NCBI GenBank assembly: GCA_963773195.1
Contig: CAVZAE010000005.1
Location: 806,001-870,000, forward strand
Length of the DNA stretch: 64,000 nt
Origin: CAIWHR01 sp963773195
GTDB taxonomy: Bacteria; Pseudomonadota; Gammaproteobacteria; Burkholderiales; Casimicrobiaceae
Direction: 5' to 3'
The notes under the pieces are model-generated. The model did not search any database and had not been told where the DNA came from. It worked only from the letters and a program-made list of their open reading frames with translations. The position numbers were made by a program, and so were the translations under genes. Positions 53,801-63,642 of the stretch are shown here, piece after piece. Every line of letters begins with the position of its first letter. The stretch's first letter is position 1.

Positions 53801-54626
53801 TGGTCCCCTTGTAGCGGACCTCGGTAAAGAAGTGCGCGTCGGGCGTGCGCGTCTGCGGCACGTTGCTGCCCCACGCGATGATGTAGTTCGAGTTGTACCA
53901 GTCGGCTGACTCCGGCACGTCGGTCTGCTCGCCCCAGATCTGCGGGCTCGACGGCGGCAGGTCGCAGTACCAGTCGTAGAAGCTCATGCACGCGCCGCCT
54001 ATGAGGCTGAGGTAGCGGCTGCCCGCCGCGTAGCTCACCATCGACATCGCCGGGATCGGAGAGAAGCCGATCACGCGGTCGGGTCCGTACTTCTTGATCG
54101 TGTAGACATTGGACGCCGCCACGATTTCATTGACCTCGTCCCAGCTCGAGCGCACGAAGCCGCCCAGGCCCCGCACCTTCTGGTAGTCGCGGCGCTTGTC
54201 TTCGGACTCGACGATCGACGCCCAGGCGTCCACCGGATCGTGCGCCAGGCGCGCGGCGCGCCAGTGCTTGAGCAGCCGCCCGCGCACCATCGGATACTTC
54301 ACGCGGTTGGCGCTGTACAGGTACCAGCTGTAGGAGGCTCCGCGCGCGCAGCCACGCGGCTCGTGGTTGGGCATGTCAAAGCGCGTGCGCGGGTAATCGG
54401 TCTGCTGCGTTTCCCACGTGACGATGCCACCCTTAACGTAGATCTTCCACGAACACGAGCCGGTGCAGTTCACGCCGTGCGTCGAGCGCACGATCTTGTC
54501 GTGCGCCCAGCGGTCGCGGTAGGCGTCCTCCCAGGTCCGGTCTTCGCCGGTGATCACGCCGTGGCCGTTGGCGAACGTTTCCCGGGGTTGCGAAAAATAG
54601 GTGAGGCGGTCGAGGAAATGGCTCAT
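50807..54626 (-). CDS. narG: Nitrate reductase alpha subunit, one frameshift
   Basis: Molybdenum catalytic subunit reducing nitrate in the cytoplasm. The Fe-S ligands are in STHGVNCTGSCSW and PRGCARGAS, with Mo-cofactor blocks YNSNYIIAWGSNVPQTRTPD and the MNHWYHCDMNYRG region. It starts MSHFLDRLTYFSQ. Near 52507 an extra base breaks EYTVKA-LKDGTLAMSCEDPD; the rest continues in another frame to 50807 (LIRPTQAHGESV). When repaired it has about 1270 residues, normal for NarG. Confidence 0.93.
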
Positions 54627-54663
54627 CGGATCATCCTTCGCGCTTGGGAACGGCCATGCCCGC

Positions 54664-56319
54664 TCATGGATTCTTCACATAAGCGTTGCGGCGGAGATAG
54701 AACCACCAGTTGAGGACGAGGCACACCGCGTAGAACGCGGCGAAGCCGTACATCGCGATCTGCGGCGTGCCGGCGGTGATCTGGTTGCCGATCACGATGG
54801 GGGCGACGAACGCGCCGTAGGCGGCGACCGCCGACGTCCACCCGAGCACCGGGCCGGCCTGCGTGCGATCGTAGAGCACACCGATGGTGCGGAACGTCGA
54901 ACCATTGCCGATGCCGCTGGCGAAGAACAGCACGACGAAGAGCGCGAGGAAGGCGGGGAAGTAATTCTCCGGCGTGGCCGAGCCGTACGCCTGCATCATG
55001 ACGTAGCCCACCGCCACCGACGCGACCACCATCACCGACGAGATGATCTGAGTCACGATGGAACCGCCGACCTTGTCGGAGATCCAGCCGCCGATCGGCC
55101 GCACGGCGGCGCCGACGAAGGGGCCGATCCAGGCGTAGGCGAGGACAGTCGGGGCATTGGGATTGTTCAGCGTGTGCCGCATCACGCCGTTCGCGTCGGG
55201 CACATGGCTGACGCCGAAGATCACCTTCATCGAAAGCGGCAGCGCCATCGAGAAGCCGATGAACGACCCGAAGGTCACGATGTACAGCGCCGTCATCGAC
55301 CATGTGTGCTTGTTGCGGAAGATCGCGAACTGCTTGGCGACGCCTTCCTTCATCGGGCCGAACGCGGCGAGCCGCATCACGAGCAGCGCCGCCACGACGT
55401 CCAGCGGAATGGCGACCCACATGCTGATCACGCCAAGTCCGGTGGGCTTCGGCAGGTAGAGGTACAGGCCCAGAATCGACGGTATGAACGCCAGCGTGTA
55501 CAGCCAGGTAATCCTGGCGAACGCCACGAGCGGGTGCCCGGTATCGGGCGAGACGGTCTTCAGGTTGTTCATGCCGAACCAGCAGAGGATCGACAGCGGC
55601 ACCAGCGATAGCACCCATGCGAAACCTGCGTTCTGAATCCAGGTCGACGTACCGGAAGGAATCTTGCCGAAGATCCAGCCGCTGTCCTTCATCAGCGTCA
55701 TCGGCTCGCCGCCGAAGGCACCGAAGATGCCCACCGTCATGAGCAGCGGAATCACGATCTGCATGGTCGTCACGCCGAAGTTGCCGATGCCGGCGTTGAC
55801 GCCGAGCGCCGTGCCCTGCAGCCGCTTCGGGAAGAACGTGCTGATGTTGGACATCGAGCTCGCGAAGTTGCCGCCGCCCACGCCGGACCACAGTGCCATG
55901 AGCTGGAACGCCCACAGCGGCCAATCCTTGTGCTGCAGCACGATGCCCGTGCCGATCGCCGGCGCGAGCAACATCGCTGTGGTAAGGAAGATCGTGTTGC
56001 GGCCGCCGGCCACACGGATCAGGAACGACGCCGGGATGCGCATGGTGGCGCCCGCGATCCCGGCGATCGCGGTCAACGTGAAGAGTTCGGCCTGGGTGAA
56101 CGGAAAGCCCAGGTTCAGCATCTGTACGGTGATGATGCCCCACATGCCCCACACCGCGAAGCCGCAGAGGAGCGCGGGCACGGAGATCGCGAGGTTGCGG
56201 TAGGCGATGCGCTTGCCGGTAGACTCCCAGAAGGGCTCGTCCTCGGGACGCCATTCGGTGATCGTTCCGCCTTGCTCGGCCAGTTTCGCCGGGAGGGCCG
56301 TTTCGATGGTGGTATTCAT
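54664..56319 (-). CDS. narK2: Nitrate/nitrite transporter NarK2-type
   Basis: A 551-residue MFS protein, the length of NarK2-type nitrate/nitrite antiporters, with about 12 membrane segments. The nitrate signature is seen in GIAGATMRIPASFLIRVAGGRN and GGGNFASSMSNISTFFP. It lies 37 bp upstream of narG and 12 bp after the other narK. Confidence 0.92.
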   Translation of the reverse strand: MNTTIETALPAKLAEQGGTITEWRPEDEPFWESTGKRIAYRNLAISVPALLCGFAVWGMWGIITVQMLNLGFPFTQAELFTLTAIAGIAGATMRIPASFLIRVAGGRNTIFLTTAMLLAPAIGTGIVLQHKDWPLWAFQLMALWSGVGGGNFASSMSNISTFFPKRLQGTALGVNAGIGNFGVTTMQIVIPLLMTVGIFGAFGGEPMTLMKDSGWIFGKIPSGTSTWIQNAGFAWVLSLVPLSILCWFGMNNLKTVSPDTGHPLVAFARITWLYTLAFIPSILGLYLYLPKPTGLGVISMWVAIPLDVVAALLVMRLAAFGPMKEGVAKQFAIFRNKHTWSMTALYIVTFGSFIGFSMALPLSMKVIFGVSHVPDANGVMRHTLNNPNAPTVLAYAWIGPFVGAAVRPIGGWISDKVGGSIVTQIISSVMVVASVAVGYVMMQAYGSATPENYFPAFLALFVVLFFASGIGNGSTFRTIGVLYDRTQAGPVLGWTSAVAAYGAFVAPIVIGNQITAGTPQIAMYGFAAFYAVCLVLNWWFYLRRNAYVKNP

Positions 56320-56331
56320 GTCGTTGTCCGG

Positions 56332-57606
56332 TTATTCGGCAGGAGCGCCGTACAGAAGAAAGGGCTTGGCCTTGTTGCCCATCACTTCGGTGGCGCGCAC
56401 CTCGGTCCAGTACATCCAGATGAGCGAGACCCACACCACGCCGTACATCAGCATGAAGGCCGAGGAGCGGATGCCGGTGAGGTCCATCAGCGCGCCGAAC
56501 ATGATCGGGAGGACGAAGCCGCCGAGGCCGCCCGCGAGTCCGACCACGCCGGAGATGACGCCGATGCTGTGGGAGTAATCGTCGGCGATGTACTTGAACA
56601 CCGACGCCTTGCCGAACGCCCACGCGACGCCGAGGATGAAGAGCAGCGCGGTGAACATCCATACGTTGAGGCCGACGTGGAAGGTCTTCGCGCCGTCGAT
56701 CGTGGTGATCGTCATGTCGGTTTGCGGATAGGAGAGGAGAAAGAGGCAGATCCAGCTCGCCCACATCACCCACCAGGTCAGCACATGCGCGCCGACCCTG
56801 TCGGAGAGCCAGCCGCCCACGGCGCGCAGCACACCGCCGGGCAGCGAGAAGCAGGCGGCGAGCAGCGCCGCCGCACGGATGTCGAGACCGTATTCGCCGA
56901 CGTAGTACTGCACCATCCAGAGGCTCAGCGCCACGTAGCCGCCGAACACGATCGAGTAGTACTGGCAGTACTTCCAGACCTTGGGATCCTTGAGCGCTGA
57001 GAGCTGGTCGCGCCAGGTGATCTTGGCGTCGACACGGTGCGCGGGTTCGCTGTAGCTCATGAACCAGAAAAGCAGCGCCATGCCGAGCATGATCGCGGCG
57101 TACACCTGCGGCACCGTGGCCCACCCGTAGGCGACGATGATCGCGGGCGCTATGAACTTGTTGACGGCCGCGCCCGAATTGCCTGCGCCGTACACGCCCA
57201 TCGCAAAGCCCTGGTGCCCGCGCGCGAACCAGCGCGCAACATACGGCGTGCCCACCGAGAAGGAGCCGCCCGCCACGCCGACGAACAGCCCCAGCACGAG
57301 GAATTGCCAGTACGTGGTCGCGTACCCGATGAGCCAGATCGGCACGACACAGGACAGCATGAGCACGAACATCACGATGCGACCACCGAACTTGTCGGTC
57401 CACATGCCGAGCGGCACGCGGATGAGCGAGCCCGTCAGTACCGGTGTGGCGGTGAGCAGGCCGAACTGCGTCGCGTTGAGGTCAAGCGCCTTGCGGATCG
57501 GGATCCCGATGACACCGAACATCATCCACACCATGAAACACACGGTGAATGCCAGCGTGCTCACGATCAGCACCGACAATGCCCTGGTCCGCTTGCTCAT
57601 GGACAC
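56332..57606 (-). CDS. narK1: Nitrate transporter NarK1-type
   Basis: A 424-residue MFS protein, the length of NarK1-type proton/nitrate symporters. VPLGMWTDKFGGRIVMFVLML and GNSGAAVNKFIAPAIIV are family blocks, the latter the nitrate-binding signature. It is the first gene of the nar transcript, giving the order narK1-narK2-narGHJI. Confidence 0.92.
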   Translation of the reverse strand: MSMSKRTRALSVLIVSTLAFTVCFMVWMMFGVIGIPIRKALDLNATQFGLLTATPVLTGSLIRVPLGMWTDKFGGRIVMFVLMLSCVVPIWLIGYATTYWQFLVLGLFVGVAGGSFSVGTPYVARWFARGHQGFAMGVYGAGNSGAAVNKFIAPAIIVAYGWATVPQVYAAIMLGMALLFWFMSYSEPAHRVDAKITWRDQLSALKDPKVWKYCQYYSIVFGGYVALSLWMVQYYVGEYGLDIRAAALLAACFSLPGGVLRAVGGWLSDRVGAHVLTWWVMWASWICLFLLSYPQTDMTITTIDGAKTFHVGLNVWMFTALLFILGVAWAFGKASVFKYIADDYSHSIGVISGVVGLAGGLGGFVLPIMFGALMDLTGIRSSAFMLMYGVVWVSLIWMYWTEVRATEVMGNKAKPFLLYGAPAE

Positions 57607-57899
57607 AACCTTTCCTTCATTGCTCCTGGCCTCTTAGAGCACTGCCCAGCCGCCGAGAACGGTAAAAACAGACTGGATAGAAGTACTAGCGGACTGAAGG
57701 GTTGGCTGGTCTGGCCACCGGACGTGGTTGCTATGTCAGCAAGGCCCCCGTGTAGGGGGTTCTCGCTTTCACTCACCTTGCGCTCCATCGCTGCCGCCAC
57801 TTCGCCTCGTTGCTTCTTGAGGCTCCCGGAGTCGAAACGATCCTCTTCACAACGGGAGTAACCGTATGGAAAGCATGTGATAAGTGGGCAAATCGGACC

Positions 57900-57913
57900 A
57901 TGACCCACGTCAA
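57900..57913 (-). promoter_or_regulatory. Fnr-box-like site upstream of narK1
   Basis: On the minus strand TTGAC-GTGG-GTCAT. The distance to the narK1 start is about 290 bp; activation at -41.5 would place the transcript start near 57865, leaving a long leader. No clear -10 is seen, so the assignment is tentative. Confidence 0.5.
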
Positions 57914-58301
57914 GTCAACGTTACTTGAATTGAATTGCTCGCGGGGACCTTGCAGGAGGACGAGCGGACGCTCCCACGACCGGTCGCGTGTCGGAGCTCG
58001 CGCGATCCGCCCGAAAGCGGTCAGGGATGATACTCGGGTGACAGCTGCACGCACCGAGCCACCAGAGCATCTAGCGTGCGTCCGGGAAGATCGGGATCGC
58101 GCGCATCCTTGTTGATACGCGCGATCGCAACCAACATGTTGCTGCCGCCGTGATGAGTAGACACGGCGGAGTATGGGCGCCGTCCCGGAATCACCTCGAT
58201 AGAGGGATCAAGATGAGCGCTTTTTTAAGACTCGTACCAAAAATCACTCGCCGGCGATTTCGAGCAAGATTGCAGCTTTGTTGTGTGCGGTCCGACGGCA
58301 C

Positions 58302-58339
58302 GTTTGAAACTTTATTGCTTGTTTGAAATTTATTGTCTT
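58302..58339. repeat. 19-bp imperfect tandem repeat
   Basis: GTTTGAAACTTTATTGCTT (58302-58320) is followed directly by GTTTGAAATTTATTGTCTT (58321-58339). The copies are AT-rich against the GC-rich background and lie 30 bp past the glmS stop. Confidence 0.7.
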
Positions 58340-58368
58340 CAACCACACGCCGTGGAACGCTGCTTCGC

Positions 58369-60210
58369 CTACTCTACCGTCACCGACTTCGCGAGATTGC
58401 GCGGCTTGTCGACGTCGGTGCCGCGGATCACCGCGGCGTGGTAGGCCAGAAGCTGCAGCGGGATTGTGTGCACGACCGGCGAGAGGAGGCCGGCGTGCTC
58501 GGTCAGGCGGATCACATGGATGCCCTCGCTCGGCGCAAGCTTGCTGTCGAGGTCGGCGACGACGTAGAGCTCGCCGCCGCGTGCGCGCACTTCCTGCAGG
58601 TTGCTCTTGAGTTTCTCGAGCAGCGCGTCGTTCGGTGCGATCGCGACCACCGGCATATCGGCGTCGACCAGCGCGAGCGGGCCATGCTTCAACTCGCCCG
58701 CCGGATAGGCCTCGGCATGGATGTACGAGATCTCCTTGAGCTTCAACGCACCTTCGAGTGCGATCGGATAGTGGAGTCCACGCCCGAGGAAGAGAGCGTG
58801 CTGTTTCTTCGCGAACCGTTCCGCCCACGCGATCACCTGCGGCTCGAGCGCAAGCGCCGCCTGCAGCGCGGCAGGCAGGTGGCGCAGGCCGCGCAGCCAG
58901 TGCGATTCCTCCTCGGCGGTTAGGCGACCCCTGACCTTCGCGAGCGAGAGCGCAAGCAGGAACAGCGAAACGAGCTGCGTGGTGAAGGCCTTGGTCGACG
59001 CGACGCCGATCTCCGTGCCGGCCCGCGTGAGATAGGTGAGTGCCGTCTGCCGGACCATCGACGACGTCCCCACGTTGCAGATAGCGAGCGTCCGCGCGTG
59101 CCCCAAGTCCTTCGCGTGCTTGAGCGCGGCGAGCGTGTCGGCCGTCTCCCCCGACTGCGAGACCACGACGACGAGCCCCGCCGGATCGGGCACGCTGTCG
59201 CGGTAGCGATACTCGCTCGCGATCTCGACCGCGCATGGGATCCGCGCGAGCGACTCGATCCACTGCTTGGCGACAAGCGCGGCGTAGTAGCTCGTCCCGC
59301 AGGCGAGCATTAGCACCGAGTCGACCTCGCGCAGGACGGCTTCGGCGTCCTTTCCGAACGCGGCCGGATCGACGCCGTCGACACCCTCGAGCGTGTCAGC
59401 GACCGCGCGCGGCTGCTCGAAGATCTCCTTCTGCATGAAATGCCGGTACGGGCCGAGCTCCACGGCCGCCCCGGACGCCTCGATCGTAATCACCGATCGC
59501 TCCACGCGCGCGCCGCGCGCGTCGTGGATTGCATACGACTCGCGTCGCACATCGGCGACGTCGCCATCCTCGAGGTAAGCGATGCGCCGCGTGACCGGCA
59601 GGAGCGCGGCCGCGTCGGAGGCAAGAAAGTGGTCGTCGCGGCCGATGCCGACGACGAGCGGGCTGCCCGCGCGCGCGCCCACGATGCGGCCCGGCTCGCG
59701 CGTCGATATCACGGCGATCGCATACGCGCCATGGAACTCGGCCACCGCCTGCTGGACCGCGCGCAGCAGGTCGCCGCCGCCGGGTCCGTGCCAGTGCGCG
59801 TGCACGAGGTGCGCGATCACCTCCGAGTCGGTCTGTGTGACGAACTCGTAGCCCTGTCCGATCAGGCGCTCGCGCAGCGCCTCGAAGTTCTCGATGATGC
59901 CGTTGTGGACGACGGCGATCTCGCCGTGCGACGTATGCGGGTGCGCGTTCGCCGGCGTCGGCGCGCCGTGCGTCGCCCAGCGCGTGTGCGATATCCCGGA
60001 CAGTCCCTCGAGGCGCGTCGATTCGGCTTGCGCGGCCAAGTCGGCGACGCGGGCGGTGGAAACGAGCCGCGAGAGCCGCGGCGCGCTCGCCACTCCGTTG
60101 ATGACCGCGAGGCCTGTCGAATCGTAGCCGCGGTATTCGAGGCGGCGGATGCCATCGATCAGGATCGGAACTACATTGCGCGTCGAGGACGCGCCGACGA
60201 TGCCGCACAT
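58369..60210 (-). CDS. glmS: Glutamine-fructose-6-phosphate aminotransferase (isomerizing)
   Basis: Makes glucosamine 6-phosphate from fructose 6-phosphate and glutamine, the first step toward UDP-GlcNAc. The 613-residue length is normal. Cys2 (MCGIVGA) is the glutaminase nucleophile; HTRWATHG and NGIIENF follow; the SIS domains contain CGTSYYAA and SQSGETADT; the C-terminus ends in NLAKSVTVE, the conserved tail. It lies 30 bp downstream of glmU. Confidence 0.96.
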   Translation of the reverse strand: MCGIVGASSTRNVVPILIDGIRRLEYRGYDSTGLAVINGVASAPRLSRLVSTARVADLAAQAESTRLEGLSGISHTRWATHGAPTPANAHPHTSHGEIAVVHNGIIENFEALRERLIGQGYEFVTQTDSEVIAHLVHAHWHGPGGGDLLRAVQQAVAEFHGAYAIAVISTREPGRIVGARAGSPLVVGIGRDDHFLASDAAALLPVTRRIAYLEDGDVADVRRESYAIHDARGARVERSVITIEASGAAVELGPYRHFMQKEIFEQPRAVADTLEGVDGVDPAAFGKDAEAVLREVDSVLMLACGTSYYAALVAKQWIESLARIPCAVEIASEYRYRDSVPDPAGLVVVVSQSGETADTLAALKHAKDLGHARTLAICNVGTSSMVRQTALTYLTRAGTEIGVASTKAFTTQLVSLFLLALSLAKVRGRLTAEEESHWLRGLRHLPAALQAALALEPQVIAWAERFAKKQHALFLGRGLHYPIALEGALKLKEISYIHAEAYPAGELKHGPLALVDADMPVVAIAPNDALLEKLKSNLQEVRARGGELYVVADLDSKLAPSEGIHVIRLTEHAGLLSPVVHTIPLQLLAYHAAVIRGTDVDKPRNLAKSVTVE

Positions 60211-60240
60211 GCGAACCTCCCTTTGGGTCGAACGCCGCCC

Positions 60241-61638
60241 CTACTTGGGCGCGACCTTCTTCGCCGGCCGTTTCCAGCCGGCAATGCTCACCTGCCGGGC
60301 CCGCGCCACTGTGAGCTCGCCCGCGGGGGCGTCGTCGGAGATCGTGCTGCCGGCGCCGATCGTCGCTCCCTTGCCGACTGTGACAGGCGCGACCAGCACG
60401 CAGTTCGACCCGATCGACACGTCGTCCTCGATCACCGTGCGATGCTTGGCGGCGCCGTCGTAGTTCGCCGTGATCGAGCCGGCGCCGAAGTTGACCCGGG
60501 CGCCGATGGTCGTGTCGCCGACGTAGGCGAGATGATTGGCCTTGGCGCCGCGGCCGAGCTTCGACGCCTTCACCTCGACGAAATTGCCGATGTGGACTTC
60601 GTCTTCCAGTGCGACGCCGGGCCTGAACCGCGCGTACGGACCGATGCGGCAGCGCGCGCCGATCGTGGCCTGATCGAGGTAGGAGAACGCGACGATCTCG
60701 GTGTTCGCGCCGACGGTCACATTGCGCAGCACGCAGTACGGGCCCACGGTGACGCTGTCGCCCAGTTCGACCGCGCCTTCGAACACGCAGCCCACGTCGA
60801 TCGTCACGTCGCGCCCGCAAGCGAGCGTGCCGCGGATGTCGATGCGCGCGGGATCGGCAAGCGAGGCGCCCGCCTTCATCAGGGCGTCGGCCCGTCGTGC
60901 CTGGATTCGGCGCTCGATGGCGGCGAGCTGCGCGCGGTCGTTGACGCCGAGCGCGACGTCGGCATCGGCCGCAACGTGTGCTTCCACCGGGACGCCCGCC
61001 GCCACGGCCAGCTTGACGACGTCCGTCAGGTAATACTCGCGCTGCGCATTGTCGTCGGTAAGCGCGGAGACGAAGCGGCGCAAGAGGGGCGTCGGCGCTG
61101 CGAGCGTGCCGGTGTAGATCTCGTCGATGGCGCGTTGCGCGGGCGTCGCGTCGCTCTCCTCGACGATCGCGCGCACGGACCCGTCGGTCGCGCGGTCCAC
61201 GCGACCGAGTCCGAACGAATCGGAGGGGCGTGCCGTCAGCACGACGAGTTTGCCCTTGGCCGCGGCTTGGCCGAGCGCTGCGAACGTCGCCGCCGGAATC
61301 AGCGGGCAATCGCCGTTGGTGATCAGCGTGACTCCGTCGTCGGACAGCGCGGCCAGCGCCTGGCGCGCGGCATCGCCGGTCCCGCGCGGCGGATCCTGCG
61401 TGACGAACGCGAGATCCGGTGCGGCGAGCGCCGTGCGCAATTCATCGCCGCCGTAACCGACGACGACGGTGAGCGAGCGCGGCGCAAGCGCCCGCGCCGT
61501 GTCGAGCACGTGCGAGACGAGCGGACGACCGGCGAGCGGATGCAGCGCCTTGGGCCGCGCCGAGTGCATGCGCTTGCCCTGGCCGGCGGCCATGACGACG
61601 ATCTGGAGCGAAGGGTTGGACGCGTTTGTAGCAGACAC
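60241..61638 (-). CDS. glmU: Bifunctional UDP-GlcNAc pyrophosphorylase / glucosamine-1-phosphate acetyltransferase
   Basis: A 465-residue enzyme. The N-terminal uridyltransferase shows VVMAAGQGKRMHSARPK and GTGDAARQAL; the C-terminal half is a left-handed beta-helix of hexapeptide repeats ending in acetyltransferase features (YDGAAKHRTVIEDD). With glmS in one transcript it covers most of the UDP-GlcNAc pathway; glmM is not in the window. Confidence 0.96.
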   Translation of the reverse strand: MSATNASNPSLQIVVMAAGQGKRMHSARPKALHPLAGRPLVSHVLDTARALAPRSLTVVVGYGGDELRTALAAPDLAFVTQDPPRGTGDAARQALAALSDDGVTLITNGDCPLIPAATFAALGQAAAKGKLVVLTARPSDSFGLGRVDRATDGSVRAIVEESDATPAQRAIDEIYTGTLAAPTPLLRRFVSALTDDNAQREYYLTDVVKLAVAAGVPVEAHVAADADVALGVNDRAQLAAIERRIQARRADALMKAGASLADPARIDIRGTLACGRDVTIDVGCVFEGAVELGDSVTVGPYCVLRNVTVGANTEIVAFSYLDQATIGARCRIGPYARFRPGVALEDEVHIGNFVEVKASKLGRGAKANHLAYVGDTTIGARVNFGAGSITANYDGAAKHRTVIEDDVSIGSNCVLVAPVTVGKGATIGAGSTISDDAPAGELTVARARQVSIAGWKRPAKKVAPK

Positions 61639-61717
61639 GGTGATCGGCCGAGCCGGCGCGCGGCGGGTGAGGAGCTAACCATCATACGGTATCCAACGAC
61701 CGTGCGCGCCTGACCCC

Positions 61718-61733
61718 TGTTGTAAGATCAACA
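61718..61733. promoter_or_regulatory. Inverted repeat in the glmU-phnD divergent region
   Basis: TGTTG-TAAGAT-CAACA forms two 5-bp arms around a TAAGAT that could serve as a -10 for phnD, 57 bp before its start. This suggests an operator overlapping a promoter, but the match is short. Confidence 0.35.
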
Positions 61734-61789
61734 ATCCCGCACGGAGCTCGCCGCCGCGGGGCATTCAACGCCCCATCAAGGAGAACGTC

Positions 61790-62812
61790 ATGCCCCTGTT
61801 CCGCTCGTTCCTTGCCGTCGCGCTCACCGCGGCCGGCATTGCCCTCGCGGCCCCGGCCGCTGCCGCGGACGACTGCAAGAATCGTGGCGAGCTCGACTCG
61901 ATGTACTGCGATGCCAACGGCGATATGGTCGCCGACGCGCCGGCCGATGCAAAGAAGTGGAAGAACCCGAGCACGATCGTATTCACCTACACCCCGGTCG
62001 AGGACCCCGCGGTCTACGAGAACATCTTCAAGCCGTTTACGAGCTATCTTGCGAAGTGTCTCGACAAGAAGGTGGTGTTCTACCAAGTCCAGTCGAACGC
62101 CGCCGAGATCGAGGCCATGCGTTCCGGACGCCTGCATGTGGGCGGCTTCTCGACCGGACCGACGGCTTTCGCGGTGAATCTCGCCGGGGCGGTTCCGTTC
62201 GCGGTCAAGGGCGATGCGAAAGGGTTTCAGGGGTACAACCTCATCGTCATCGTGAAGGCGAATTCGCCGTATCAGAAACTCTCCGATCTCAAGGGCAAGA
62301 AGGTCGCGCACACGTCGCCATCGTCGAACTCGGGCCATCTCGCGCCGCTGGCGCTGTTTCCGAACGAGGGCCTCGCCCCGGACAAGGACTACAAGGTCGT
62401 CTTCTCCGGCAAGCACGACCAGTCGGTGATGGGCGTCAATTCGGGCGATTACGACGCGGCGGCGGTCGCCTCCGACGTCTTCCACCGGATGGCGGAGCGC
62501 GGCCAGGTGAAGGAGGCCGACTTCCGCATCATCTACCGGAGCCAGAAGTTTCCGACGTCGTCGTTCGCCTATGCGCACGACCTCGAGCCCAAGCTTGTCG
62601 ACAAGATGCTGTCGTGCTTCTACGAGTACCGCTACCCGGCCGAGATGCAGAAGGCCTTCGACGGCGCCGACCGCTTCGTCCCGATCAACTACAAGACGAC
62701 GTGGGAAGTCGTGCGCGCGGTCGCGAAAGGCTCGGGCCAGGGCTTCGACAAGGCGAGCTACGACAAGGAGACTGCGCGCGAAGCCGCCGAGGCTTCCGCG
62801 AAGAAGAAGTGA
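61790..62812 (+). CDS. phnD: Phosphate/phosphonate ABC transporter binding protein
   Basis: A 340-residue periplasmic protein with a signal peptide ending at APAAAAD. It has the PhnD pattern (FTYTPVEDPAVYENIFKPF, FYQVQSNAAEIEAMRSGRLHVGGFSTGPTAFAV, split here from KKVAHTSPSSNSGHLAP). ATG 61790 follows AAGGAGAACGTC. The ATPase and permease genes follow, giving a complete importer for phosphonate, phosphite or phosphate; which one is not clear. Confidence 0.92.
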   Translation: MPLFRSFLAVALTAAGIALAAPAAAADDCKNRGELDSMYCDANGDMVADAPADAKKWKNPSTIVFTYTPVEDPAVYENIFKPFTSYLAKCLDKKVVFYQVQSNAAEIEAMRSGRLHVGGFSTGPTAFAVNLAGAVPFAVKGDAKGFQGYNLIVIVKANSPYQKLSDLKGKKVAHTSPSSNSGHLAPLALFPNEGLAPDKDYKVVFSGKHDQSVMGVNSGDYDAAAVASDVFHRMAERGQVKEADFRIIYRSQKFPTSSFAYAHDLEPKLVDKMLSCFYEYRYPAEMQKAFDGADRFVPINYKTTWEVVRAVAKGSGQGFDKASYDKETAREAAEASAKKK

Positions 62813-62861
62813 CCCGGCACGCGTCGCGACCGGGGCGCGGCGCGTTCGCGCCCGTCGCGTG

Positions 62862-63611
62862 ATGCTCGAGCTCCGGAATCTCTCCAAGTCGTACGTCGCC
62901 GGCAGGCCGGTGCTGGCAGGCATCGACCTCGAGGTCGCACCGCACGGTGTCACCGCGATCATCGGGGCCTCGGGCACCGGCAAGTCGACATTGATCCGTT
63001 GCATCAACCGGCTGGTCGAGCCCACCGGCGGCGAGATCCGGTTCGAGGGCGTTGATCTGGCGCGGTTGGCGGGCCGCGCATTGCGCCACGCCCGGCGGCA
63101 GATCGGCATGGTCTTCCAGGAGTACAACCTGGTCGAGCGGCTGACGGTCATGGAGAACCTCCTCTGCGGCCGGCTGGGCTATGTCTCGCCGTGGCGGGCG
63201 TGGCGGCGCCGCTTCCCCCCCGACGACATCGCCCGCGCCTACGAACTGCTCGACGTCGTTGGTCTCGCCGGCCTCGCGCAGCAGCGCGCCGACGCGCTGT
63301 CGGGCGGCCAGCGGCAACGCGTGGGCATCGCGCGCGCCGTGATGCAGGCACCCCGGCTGTTGCTCGCCGACGAGCCCACGTCGTCGCTCGACCCCAAGAC
63401 CTCGGTCGAGATCATGGAGCTCCTGTCGGGAATCGCGCGCTCGCGCGGCATTCCGGTCCTCGTCAACATGCACGACGTGCTGCTCGCCAAGCGCTTCGCC
63501 GACCGCGTGGTCGGCATGGCCGGCGGCCGGATCGTGTTCGACGGCCCGCCCGGTGCCCTCGACGATGCGATGCTGAAGACGATCTACGGCGGCGAGGACT
63601 GGCTGCATTGA
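62862..63611 (+). CDS. phnC: Phosphonate-type ABC transporter ATP-binding protein
   Basis: A 249-residue ATPase: Walker A GASGTGKST, QIGMVFQEYNLVERLTVMEN, signature LSGGQRQRVGIARA and Walker B LLLADEPTSSLD, typical of PhnC. Start ATG 62862; GTG 62859 is immediately in frame upstream. Confidence 0.93.
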   Translation: MLELRNLSKSYVAGRPVLAGIDLEVAPHGVTAIIGASGTGKSTLIRCINRLVEPTGGEIRFEGVDLARLAGRALRHARRQIGMVFQEYNLVERLTVMENLLCGRLGYVSPWRAWRRRFPPDDIARAYELLDVVGLAGLAQQRADALSGGQRQRVGIARAVMQAPRLLLADEPTSSLDPKTSVEIMELLSGIARSRGIPVLVNMHDVLLAKRFADRVVGMAGGRIVFDGPPGALDDAMLKTIYGGEDWLH

Positions 63612-63642
63612 ACGCGCGCCGACCGCCGCGATCGCCGTGGGA

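Larger units (their letters stand above)
57607..58368. other. Intergenic region upstream of narK1 and downstream of glmS
   Basis: A 762-bp gap with lower GC than its surroundings. It holds the Fnr-like box at 57900-57913, a possible NarL-type heptamer on the minus strand near 57854-57860 (TACTCCC), and a 19-bp tandem repeat near glmS. Open frames here are short or run through the promoter and are not convincing. It is the regulatory region of the nar operon plus the glmS 3' flank. Confidence 0.6.

Noticed and set aside
57597..57908. 104-codon frame upstream of narK1
   Set aside because: It starts at the Fnr-like site and runs through the nar leader; its sequence resembles no protein family.
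58213..58326. 37-codon plus-strand frame MSAFLRLVPKITRRRF... after GAGGGATC
   Set aside because: A usable ribosome-binding site, but the product is short, ends in the tandem repeat and lies in an AT-rich patch. Too weak to call.
60210..60240. glmS ribozyme upstream of glmS
   Set aside because: Only a 30-bp gap separates glmU and glmS, too short for the ribozyme, which is mainly a Gram-positive feature.
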